NCBI GenBank assembly: GCA_032622095.1
Contig: CP136062.1
Coordinates: 4,154,001-4,218,000, forward strand
Direction: 5' to 3'
Source of the DNA: Siphonodentalium dalli
Lineage: Eukaryota > Mollusca > Scaphopoda > Gadilida > Siphonodentaliidae
Length of the DNA stretch: 64,000 bases
Below the pieces are notes generated by a model. The model made no database searches. It saw nothing but the letters and a program-made list of their open reading frames with translations, and was not told the origin of the DNA. Shown in pieces: positions 22,052-32,879 of the stretch; positions within the stretch are counted from its first letter, which is position 1, and the number at the start of each line of letters is the position of its first letter. The position numbers and the translations under genes are program-made.

Positions 22052-23354
22052 CGTTTGTTTACATTTTCGTTCTGCAATTTCGCTTCCGTCCCATCGACGA
22101 AAAAAGTTGTTTTCATCTTGATTATGGTCAATAAAATGCTACAGTGATGTCGAAAAGATGTTAATCTAACATTTTATGCAAAAATATCACCGTGGGACAG
22201 GGAAATATGAATGTATGGGGTGATTTGGTGTTTACATTTTCGTTCTGCGTTTGACCGTAATCGCCTATTTCCGTCGTGTCTATTTTTAGCCGATAATATG
22301 AGCTTTGTGTTGGCGAATGAGACTATTAAATTGTTGCTCCATGTACGCAATGTTAATGCCGACTATATATAACCATTTTGATGCCGCTACACGCTGTATT
22401 ATTGATAAACAGTCGGTTTTCTAATACCGTCCCAATACCGTCCCGCGCCGTGTCAAATACCGTCCCATACCGTCCCAATACCGTCCCATACCGTCCCGTC
22501 CCATCGTCCCATTCTGCGTTTTAGTCACTCCCTGTATCTCTTTCATTTGTGTGAAAAAATGTGGGCGTTCCTCCGTGTTGTGTAAACAGGTCCTTTTTAT
22601 TATAGAACTTTATTAAGTTTACTTTATTAAGTACTATGTTACGTACACAGCTACAAAATTAATTTATGAACACAGTTTTGTCAAAGGTGTCATTACCTGC
22701 GACCAGAAATTATTTAGACAGTACGGAAGCGATCGAATTCTCGCATTGTTGACTTTTCGAATGATAGAACACTGACACACGGCGATGGTAAAATGGTTTT
22801 CACGGTGATAATCCTGATGAGAAAGTATGGAATAATACAATAAGTCTGCCGTACACAACACTGACTACAGTACAGTACCGTTTATTAAATATAATTAATA
22901 TAAGTTATAACAGTTTGTAACTTTGTTTTCAGTTTTGAAATGAAACTTGTCAGAGTAAACTAAAACTGGTATTATTATTAACCATTCTGCAATACCAAAT
23001 GGCCTCACCTTCACACTACTAGTATGGCTGAAGGGGTCACTCTCACCAAAAAAGTGCTGTTCAAAGGGTACACAGGGTTTGAAAATGTGCTGAAGGGTAC
23101 ACGGGGTTTGTGATCGATCGGCACGAACACCACTACTTAAATTGTGTTTATGAAAGTCTGGCGCCCATTAGCAGTTTGTTTTCAGTACATTTTAATATTC
23201 ATTGGAACGTAAACAATTATTCTCTAACAGAAATCATGGCAGATACGAAAACTGAATGTCCTTTAGAACGACATTTCAAACCATGTGTACCCTTCAGCAC
23301 ATTTTGAAAATCCTGTGTACCCTTCAGCACTTTTTTTGGTGAGAGTGCCCTTTC
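22052..23354 (+). repeat. Segmental duplication copy B (near-empty site)
   Basis: It matches 521-726 and 12429-13458 of copy A with very few differences. Between the two matched parts copy B has 62 bases (22261-22322) where copy A has the LTR retrotransposon. The right limit coincides with the end of the MITE. The level of identity implies a recent duplication that predates the LTR insertion, or a precise loss, which is far less likely. Confidence 0.88.
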
Positions 23355-23357
23355 AAC
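23027..23357. mobile_element. MITE, 331 bp, with 9-bp target duplication
   Basis: The ends are GCTGAAGGGGTCACTCTCACC-like on the left and its near-complement on the right (GGTGAGAGTGCCCTTTCAAC). The inverted arms extend about 80 bp and include two GGGTACACAGG blocks each. ACTAGTATG directly flanks both ends (23018-23026 and 23358-23366). A 9-bp duplication with long arms is the pattern of Mutator-like (MULE) elements, and the family is inference. There is no transposase, so it must have been moved in trans. Confidence 0.85.
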
Positions 23358-23366
23358 ACTAGTATG

Positions 23367-24450
23367 TTTATACACTTCATCTTCAAGTTAATCATGATAC
23401 CAAGGAAATACCGTACGTAGCGGGAATTGTCTTGGATCCAGTTATTATTTTTTTAAACTTTCATCCTAATAGTTGTAATATTATAATAGTCTCTCTGACA
23501 CTCTTGAGTCATGTATGAACATTATTATTTTTCGCTCAGTTTTAAATTTACGCAGCTACAGATACAGTTCTTAATCGATGTTGAATATATATTTGAGAAC
23601 CGCCATGCACAACATACATGTAAATGTACTGTGCACATGCACCAGTACCGGTACATATAAAAAGGCCAAAAAAAATTCCACGTTTTGACTGACAAAAATC
23701 CATGTTTAGGACCTCAAGCCTAATTTTGTTTTCCTCGACAGCGATAATTTTTTTGCCGAACTTTACCGTTACACACTTTTGCCTCTTCCTGTTTAAATAC
23801 AAAACAAAATTTCTAACACAAGTCCAAGTGAAAACACTATACATTAAACCGAAACAACTATCATGCAAGCCTTCCATCATGATCAGTTAACCATGCATTT
23901 TTTCGCTTTCCCCATGTACATGTAGGCCTATCCATGTGTAAGCTGAGATATAAAAATGGATTAAAGGGATGGTAAAGTTTGGTCAAGATGGCCACCGCGG
24001 ATTGCACCCTACCTCCAGATGATCAATAATTACTCACCGGCCATAGAATGGATAAACTTCATATTTTTCACACATAATAATCAATAATAAACAAAGATCT
24101 TGTCATTAGTAGAGAAATTTTAGCTGTTAGAATTTACTCGCGGTAGAGTGACAAAAAATCATGTTCCCAAACGGCGTTTCTCCAGTTCCAATGGTTAACT
24201 TTTTGTACAAACTGAACAGTCAAAATGGTCCTATAAGAATCTGGCTAGAGACAAGGAGACATCATTTTGAGGAAAAACAAGAACTTTCCCAAATACCCTG
24301 CCTGTGAAAATAGTACTGTCATCCTGAATAATGGCAAAATGTCCTCCATTTGCATTGTTTACATTCTTAGGAACTATTTTTCTTGGTATGGGAGACCATA
24401 ATATCCTAACATTATTTTGCGATAGCCGATACACAAGCCATGGGGGCGGG
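23367..24450. other. No gene or repeat recognised
   Basis: AT-rich DNA without a supported coding frame. The longest frames (23548-23880 - and 24231-24458 -) overlap frames on the other strand and show no conserved motif. Confidence 0.5.
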
Positions 24451-24456
24451 GCGGCC

Positions 24457-24482
24457 ATGGTTATGGTTATGGTTATGGTTTA
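24457..24482 (+). repeat. GGTTAT hexanucleotide repeat
   Basis: Four units of GGTTAT ending in GGTTTATT. It is a short microsatellite. Confidence 0.85.
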
Positions 24483-24739
24483 TTGGAAATTCCGCCGTTT
24501 ATTTAACAGCGCACCCCCATATATATGGGGTAAAATACATGTAAAAGACTGTCTAATAAAAACAAAGCAATGACAGTTCACATGTAGTTCCTAACAGGTT
24601 TTTTTGGAACACAGCTGGTACAACAGCGCAGAAGGTGAGGCCGAAAGTTCCGAAACAATTTGAGTTGAGTCCAGGATGTTATTGGAGAGCCTGGAACTGC
24701 CCTGAATGTCAAGTCCATCCACCGATCCCTCCAGAGAAC

Positions 24740-25080
24740 ATATCACATCGCCCGAACTCTGTACACCAGTGCAAGCTCTTTCATGATGAAGTCAATGTAT
24801 AGACGCATATTCAGATCAATCATGTGAACCGCGAAACTCTGTATACCCAGTTCGAAATAACGCATATTCAGATCAACGATCCGCGAAACTCTGTTATACA
24901 GAAAAGTACATATAATATAAATAGGCCTATAAATATCACAACAACAAAATACTAGGGTCTCTGTATAAACGCATTTCAGACCGGAGCGCTGCGAAACTCT
25001 GTATCCGAAGCAAAGTATCACGCATATTCAGATCGGCAACATGACTGTGAAACTCTGTATATATAAAATCCATTCTGATA
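24740..25080. repeat. Degenerate repeat with GCGAAACTCTGTAT and CGCATATTCAGATC
   Basis: The words CGAAACTCTGTAT (24831, 24893, 24990 and, as TGAAACTCTGTAT, 25047) and CGCATATTCAGATC (24804, 24862, 25021) alternate four to five times at 60-100-base spacing. This is an old tandem array with unequal units. The 24743-25021 minus-strand frame follows the repeat and is not a gene. Confidence 0.7.
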
Positions 25081-25436
25081 GAGTTGGTGCATCGCATATC
25101 AATGACAAAAGGTCAAAGTTCACGGAAGAAACAGCAGACCAACGATGACACTGCAACGCATAGTTCACACTCCTCAACTGCACCAGCAGGATAATAGCAA
25201 CCACCCAGGTGGGTGTTTATACCTAAGGCGTGTGTGAATGATGACGTCATATAATTTTTCTATATATATTTCTATACGATGGAACGATTTTCAGGAAAGA
25301 GTGTATGCTATTTAGCGAAATTAAAACGTGACTTCCGATTAGCAACTGTTTAAAATTGCGGAATCGGAAGTGGAACAACGAGATGAAATGCCGCGGCCCA
25401 TGACGTCATTTACGTCATGTTGGCTTCGTAGGTGCA

Positions 25437-28255
25437 ACATTAACCCTTTCACGATGGGAGACGCGCTAGTGCAGCATTATGTTTTGATTACGGGTGCTGT
25501 GCTGGTGCAGCATGAACCATGTCACGACGGGAGCTCTGCTGGGCAGCATTAACCCTTTCATGACGGGCAGCTGTGCTGGAGCAGCATTAACCCTTCCATG
25601 ACGGTAGTTGAGTTGGTGCAGGATTAGTTATTTCATGAAGGGAGCTGCGTTGGTGCGGCATTAAATATTTGATGATGGGAGCTGCGTTGGTGCAGCATTA
25701 ACTCTTTCATGACGGGAGCTGCGCTGGTGCAGCATTAATTATTTCATGAAGGGAGCTGCGTTGGTGCAGCATTAATTATTTGATGATGGGAGCCCGAGTT
25801 GGTGCATCATTAACTATTTGATGGCGGGAGCTGCGCTGGTGCAGCATTACTTATTTCATGACGGGAGCTGCGTTGGTGCTACATTAACTCTTTCATGACG
25901 GGAGCTGAGCTGGTACAGCATTAATTATTTCATGACGGGAGCTGCGTTGGTGCAGCATTAATTATTTGCTGATGGGAGCTGCGCTGGTGCAGCATTAGTT
26001 ATTTCATGACGGGAGATGCGTTGGTGCAGCATTAGTTATTTGATGATGGGAGCTGCGTTGGGGCAGCATTAATTCTTTCATGACTGGAGCTGCGTTGGGC
26101 AGCATTAATTCTTTCATTATGGGAGCTGTGCTGGTGCAGCATTAACCTTTTTGTGACGGGAGCTGTGTTGGTGCAGTATTAACCCTTTCATGACGGGAGC
26201 TGCGCTGATGCAGCATTAATTCTTTCGTGACGAGATCTGTGCTGGTGCAGCATTAATTATTTAATGACGGGAGCTGCGTTGGTGCAGCATTAACTAATTC
26301 ATGACGGGAGCGGCGCTGGTGCAGCATTAATTATTTCATGACGGGAGCTGCGTTGGTGCAGCATTAACTATTTTATGATGGGATATGTGCTGGTGCAGCA
26401 TTAACCCTTTCATGACGGGTAGCTGTGCTGGTCCAGCATTAACCCTTCCATGGTGGGACCATGACGACAGTTGCGTTGTTGTAGCATTAGTTATTTCATG
26501 AAGGGAGCTGCGTTGGTGCAGCATTAAATATTTGACGATGGGAGCTGCGTTGGTGCAGCATTAACATTTTTATGACGGGAGCTGCGCTGGTGCAGCATTA
26601 ATTATTTCATGAAGGGAGCTGCGTTGGTGCAGCATTAATTATTTGATGATGGGAGCCAGCGTTGGTGCAGCATTAACTATTTCATGGCGGGAGCTGCGCT
26701 GGTGCAGCATTAATTATTTCATGACGGGAGCTGTGTTGGTGCAGCATTAACCCATTCATGACGGGAGCTGCGTTGGTGCAGCATTAACTCTTTCATGACG
26801 GGAGCTGCGTGGTGCAGCATTAATTATTTGATGATGGGAGCTGCGTTGATGCAGCATTAGCTCTTTAATGACGGGAGCTGCGTTGCTGCAGCATTAATTA
26901 TTTGATGATGGGAGCTACGATGGTGCAGCATTAACTCTCTCATGACGGGAGCTGCGCTGGTGCAGCATTAATTATTTGATGACGGGAGCTGCGTTGGTGC
27001 AGCATTAACTCTTTAGTGACGGGATCTGAGCTGGTGCAGCATTAATTATTTCATGACGGGAGCTGCGTTGGTGCATCATTAATTATTTGATGACGGGAGC
27101 TGCGTTGGTGCAGCATTAACTATTTCATGACGGGAGCTGCGCTGTTGCAGCATTAATTATTTCACGACGGGAGCTGCGTTGGTGCAACATTAATTATTTG
27201 ATGATGGGAGCTGCATTGGTGCAGCATTAACTCTTTCATGACGGGAGCTGCGCTGGTGCAGTTTAATACATTTCATGACGGGAGCTGCGTTGGTGCAGCG
27301 TTAATTATTTGATAATGGGAGCTGCGTTGGTGCAGCATTAACTATTTCAGGACGGGAGCTGCGTTAGTGCAGCATTAATTATTTGATTTTGGGAGCTGCG
27401 TTGGTGCAGCATTAACTCTTTCGTGACGGGAGCTGCGTTAGTGCAGCATTAATTATTTGATTATGGGAGCTGCGTTGGTGCAGCATTACTCTATCATGAC
27501 GGGAGCTGCGCTGGTGCAGCAATAATTTCATGACGGGAGCTGCGTTGGTGCAGCATTAATTATTTGATGATGGGAGCTGCGCTGGTGCAGCATTAATTAT
27601 TTCATGACGGGAGCTGCGTTGCTGCAGCATTAGTTATTTGATGAAGGGAGCTGCTGTGGTGCAGCATTAACCCTTTCATGACGGGAGCTGCGTTGGTGCA
27701 TCGTTAACCCTATGGTGACGGGAGTTGTGCTGGTGCAGCATTAATTTTTTTCATGACGGGAGCTGCGTTGGGGCAGCATTAATTCTTTCATGACGGGAGC
27801 TGCGTTGGAAAACATTAATTCTTTCATGATGAGAACTGTGCTGGTGCAGCATTAACCTTTTTATGACGGGAGCTGTGTTGGTGCAGTATTAACCCTTTCA
27901 TGACGGGAGCTGCGCTGGTGCAGCATTAATTATTTCATGACGGGAGCTGTGCTGCTACAGCATTAATTATTTAATGACGGGAGCTACGTTGGTGCATCAT
28001 TAAATCATTCATGACGGGAGTTGCGCTGGTGCAGCATTAATTATTTCATGACGGGAGCTGCGTTGGTGCAGCATTAACTATTTTATGATGGGATCTGTGC
28101 TGGTGCAGCATTAACCCTTTCATACCGGGTAGCTGTGCTGGTCCAGCATTAACCCTTCCATGGTGGGAGCTGCATTGGTGCAGCATTAACCATTTCATGA
28201 CGGCAGCTGTGCTGGTGCAGCATTAATTATTTTATGACGGGACCTGCGTTGGTGA
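25437..28255 (+). repeat. 37-bp minisatellite, about 75 copies
   Basis: The consensus unit runs from CATGACGGGAGCTGCGTTGG through TGCAGCATTAATTATTT, with a period of 37 by direct counting. The main variants are GCGCTGG against GCGTTGG, ATGACGGG against ATGATGGG, and ATTAATTATT against ATTAACTCTT or ATTAACCCTT. Each unit holds GCTGC...GCAGC, able to form a small hairpin. A block near 26040-26450 recurs near 27750-28160, offset by 1710 bases, so there is higher-order duplication. There is no coding frame of note. Confidence 0.95.
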
Positions 28256-30340
28256 TGAAAAGCAAATTCGGGATACAGCATGTGTGGTTGCTCCACTACG
28301 TGTCGCGTATGATTCATATTATAATGATTGTTCAGTAAAACATAGTTTAAAACAGTTAAAACGCAAAGTTGGAGTAAAACAGTCCGAAGGAACGGCTGGG
28401 TAAGAAATGGCGGTCTCCCCTATCTTCGTGGCAATGTGCTGTCGGAGAGAATCGTCGAGACACAAAACACGAGTCGGATCGACAGAGTTCAGGATCGAAC
28501 ACGCTGGAAACACTTAGGTCCATGCTTGTCATCATCACAAATGAAATTTACAACATTAAAATACATTCCGCCACGAAACATCCGAGCAGGCCAGCTCCCG
28601 CGTGCCTCCTTCCTCGAACGCTACTTCGTGATTTACAAACAAACCCATCCGTCAATACTAGAATACGATTACGAATGGAAATCGATCAGTATAGACAATC
28701 GCGCATGGGATCAAGCTTTTGATTATGCCCATCAATATATATGGGTTATAAGCTATATGATTGTACCTGATAACCGACAATTTCTCTATTAATTTACATT
28801 CAAATGTTATTAAACGTATTTTTCTCCACAATGTTTTTATCTCAGTGCACCAAAATAGAATTGACCGGAAGTGAACTCGCACAAGGAGTCCGTCGTAAAA
28901 TATGACATATTTCGTCGGAATACGGTACTTTCCTATTCATAAATATGTTTTTATATACCGGTAGGCTATTTGATTTTAGAATAATACAATATTCTGAAAC
29001 ATGTAAGTTTTCTATTTATGTGATTTGCGTAATAATACGACATCTTGTAATCTCGCTTTCGACTATAGACTGGTAATTCTAAAAATAAAATATCAACATT
29101 TCCATCTGTAAACAGCACAAAACTACATAAATCGTGGGTAATCAAGCAACTAAATTAATTCCAACAACTTAAATAAACTGAAAGCATCGATTTCATATCA
29201 TAAACTTGCCCGATTACAGGATCGAATTGCTTTTCTGGTCGATTTTCATGTACCTGCCGCGAATTGAAAAATGACAACAACATCATGAACATGTGTTTAC
29301 AATAGAAATATGGCGACTGGCTCCCAAGAAAAACTGACACGTTTTAGCGGACGTTTTTCAAACGATACAGTGAACATTAATCTAAAGCATAGCTCCTTGG
29401 TTCTTAACGGTATGTCAATTATCATAATGGGCTGCCTAATGATACTGTTGAAGTTATAGTTTTTCACATTTGAATGCAAAAACAATGCTATAATATTGCA
29501 GATATACTCTGTTTCAAAGTCATTTTTCTGGTACAAAAAGCTTTTTAGCTCACATCTATTCGTGGCACCTCCTTTAACGATATATGCTCTATATATTATC
29601 TCTATGTTATATCTATTTCTGTCTGCTTTTATGTGAAAAATACCAATTTTGTCAGCCCGTTTCCAGACATTTTTTATGAAACAGACTTTGCCATCCCCTT
29701 AACTTACTGAATGCGAAATCGCTACCATACATGATTTGTGGTTATGTTAAAACCCAATTGGTCTGTCTTTCAATTCTTTTATTGTTTAGTCAGCTAACGA
29801 TCAGTGAGAGCAAGTACAATTACATTGTTCTCCTTTCGTTTCACACAAGCTGACACCAGTAGAACTTTTCTCAAAGTAAATTTATTTTCTCATGTGCATG
29901 GTCAGTGGCTCAGTGGACACTGATCCCCAGTGACAAGCCACTGTTCATCGCAGTTACTAGTACCATGGAAACGTACATGTTAAAACTCAACCATTTTAAG
30001 TTACTTGTACCGCTGCAAACTTAGCTTGAAAGATATATGTCTTATTAGCATCATAGTAGCAACTGTTTAAGTAATGGTTCCCATCACAGAACACATGGCC
30101 AACGCTGATAACCCTCAAGCATATTTGGCAAAAAATAATAATACCTGTGGAAATGTGGGATAGACATATGTCCAGTTTAACTTTTCACATGGCCATAATT
30201 TAACTGATGGGAAAGGTTATAAATATACCTTCGATCAACCTATATACCTTAATCAACTATTACAGTGACCGTGAACATTTTGACAAGTGCAAATTTTGGC
30301 ACCTGCGAACAAAATATTGCCAGTAATTATAGGTGTGGGA
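28256..30340. other. No gene recognised
   Basis: AT-rich DNA. The longest frame (28436-28792, 118 codons, +) starts just after the minisatellite and has no recognisable domain, no splice-supported context and heavily overlapping frames on the other strand. A host exon cannot be excluded but is not supported. Confidence 0.4.
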
Positions 30341-30343
30341 GCA

Positions 30344-30462
30344 ATAGCTCCCTTTTCCTGGGAAAGACTTGGCCAATGCATTCTCTTTTATATTAGTAGG
30401 TGAGGTGCCATATTGGCGACTCGCATATATAAGAGAATGCATTGGCACAGGGATTTTGCCAA
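30344..30462. mobile_element. Small foldback (MITE-like) relic, copy 1
   Basis: CCAATGCATTCTCTT near 30373 is answered by AAGAGAATGCATTGG near 30432, flanking an AGGTGAGGTGCCATATTGG loop. Related words recur at 34285-34345 (CCAACGCATTCTCTT ... AAGGGAAGGCACTGG) and, weakly, at 51580-51650. No target duplication was fixed. Confidence 0.6.
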
Positions 30463-32020
30463 ATTTCAGGAAGCTCCAGTCAGGAAAGGGTTAATAAATA
30501 GCATCAGCTATGAAGTAGTATCAGCTTAGAAAATAATATATGTAGGAAAATTAATACACAGGGGTACTGTAACGTGACCCATGGATTGTCATGGGATAGG
30601 TGCTGTGTTTCTCAGATGATTTTAAAGTGGCACTAATAATTAGCAATAAATACCGGTAGTGTTTGTCATCAGCTTAGAATATATGTAGGGGGAACTGTCT
30701 CATGTGTCTCATGGAATAGGTGCGGCAAATCAAAGAGACACTAATAATTAGCTTGGATGACTTGTGAGCACAATAATTATTTAACCCTCATTAAAGCAAA
30801 CTCATGGTATCCCAGCTACAGTAGTAGTTACTACTGTTTATTTTTAATGTTGACAACAATGCTTTTAGATGTCAGCAAAAATTTACATGGTTGTACTCGG
30901 TAGTTCAAACTGCTTGGCATAAACAGGACTGTTAGTCGTTCCTTTTATTTAACTGTTCAAGCTCCATGAAAAGAAGTGAGTACTTACTTACAATGCAGCA
31001 TACACTTGATCAATTGATTAGTTGTGCAACCACACTTGTTAAAATTATGTCTGTATTGTGTATGTATTATTGTATACTTAAAGTGTTTTATTTTCTATTT
31101 TCAGGGATATTTTGGATCTACATCCTGCTTATCACACATATAACTATATAACTATATCAACTATCAGAAGTTCAACTCTGTGATCACTGATCTGACATTT
31201 ACTGGTTCTGAATACATTTTGAAAAGGCATCAGACAATTTTTTTGAACAGGTGTAAAATTAAAATTCACAATCAGAGATTAAATGGAACTGTTGTGTCCT
31301 GACTATGATGACACAAATGTCAAATCCACTATTTTCTGTGGGCTCTCTTCTTGGAATGTTATTCACACACAAAGACAATATCAACACCAAGGACACAAAC
31401 TTTTAATAACTTGCAACTTCAGCTTCCTTATAATACTACTAGAAAAGGAAATGATGAGAAAACAGGATAACAGAAAATACATCATCTATTCTAAATTATA
31501 TTGGAGGTAGTCATGTGTGCAATGGATACTTTTGGGGTGGAGGCATACATGTGTAAAAGTGATTCTTGACCTGAGGTAACAAGGAATTCACTCCAGGAAG
31601 CTGATGTGTAGTTATTTATTCAGTGCAAAACATCTTATGAAAATACAGGGTATTGATCCACTTGTTCTAAGGAAAATATACACTGCTTCAATTCTGGAGA
31701 ATGTAAATCTTGTTCTATTACGTTTGGAAAGTGTCATAATTTACACTTGAATGTGGCTGCACAATGAACATATTTTGTCTAACAGAAAGTGTAATGAAAA
31801 GACATGAAGATTCCTGGGTGATGTGATTGCCTTCTGATTAATAAAATATTGGGCCAACAGTATGATCTTATTATTTTGAACTAAATCCAAATTCACCAAT
31901 AAGAAATATATTGTTATTAGAATGAGATACTGCCATCATACGATTCATACCGGTTGGTATTTTTTCATTCTTGCCACATTTGTCATGTTCCAGGGATCAG
32001 GGTGTGCAATAAAGAGAGGA
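30463..32020. other. No gene recognised
   Basis: AT-rich sequence. Two near-repeats of AATATATGTAGG followed by a catgg-atagg phrase lie at about 30535-30603 and 30678-30722. Short frames at 30966-31151 and 31283-31510 have no conserved motif. Confidence 0.45.
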
Positions 32021-32024
32021 TCTA

Positions 32025-32165
32025 CAATGAGTCCCCAGTTTATAGCTGAATTTACAAAACGAGTCCAGAATATTAGAACTGGACGAGCCTTTGTTGAGGT
32101 CCTGACCTAATGTAGTGGACGAGTTTTGTAAATTCCGCTATAGCCTATACTCTGGGGACGTGTTA
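32025..32165. repeat. Inverted repeat (foldback), about 140 bp
   Basis: GAGTCCCCAGTTTATAGCTG...AATTTACAAAACGAGTCCA (32029-32068) is matched in inverse at 32113-32162 (TGGACGAGTTTTGTAAATT...CTCTGGGGACGT). The loop is about 45 bases. This is likely a MITE relic. The frame at 31922-32110 runs through the left arm and is not a gene. Confidence 0.7.
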
Positions 32166-32879
32166 TAGGTTATATTTATTACATGATCTAAAGCCTCGAC
32201 AAAACCTACTTAAATCAACAAATGGTACGCTAAACTAACATCGGCTTATATAAGACATGGGATAACTTTTCATGTAACTGTTCATTGTTTGCGTGTGTAA
32301 AGAAATAGTCCCAGATAAATAAAGACACTTTGATGTATTTAATGGTGTATATATAATGACATAACTTTTCAAACTCTTCATGATTATAGCTGGTTGGAAA
32401 AATATTGGAAGGCATAATATATGGAGTGTAAATAGAAGACAGACCGGAAGTCAAGGGTCACCTGGCACTATTTCCTGTTGTTCGTTTAATATCACAAATT
32501 ATCACATAATTAACTCACAAAACCAGGATCATAATTATTGGTAAGACACACATGTAATATTAGCACGTACGATGACGTCACGCCATTATTTAAACGACTT
32601 GCGATTGCTGACGTTTATGATAGTTTTATTCGATGAATACTTCACGTTGCTTCGCGTTTATTTGATCATGTGATAAAATGTATATCAAACTCATTCTACT
32701 TTATACGTAATGTATCAACTTTATCCACTAAATTCTATTTGAGTCTCGGTGAACCTCGGCTCAAATCGAATTTAGTTATCTCGATTGATAGATTCCGTAC
32801 AAAATATAAACTCATGTGAGATCCTCTACATACAAATATTTACTATAATTTTGCCTTACATACATCAGGGTACATGTAC

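Noticed and set aside
24457-24482. Interstitial telomere repeat
   Set aside because: GGTTAT x 4 is not the animal telomere unit TTAGGG in any rotation or strand.
25437-28255. Possible CRISPR array
   Set aside because: The 37-bp units are contiguous and vary gradually. There are no unique spacers and no cas genes, and the DNA is plainly animal. It is a minisatellite.
28436-28792. 118-codon + frame as a host exon
   Set aside because: There is no domain, no clear splice context and no conserved neighbour. It cannot be excluded but is not supported.
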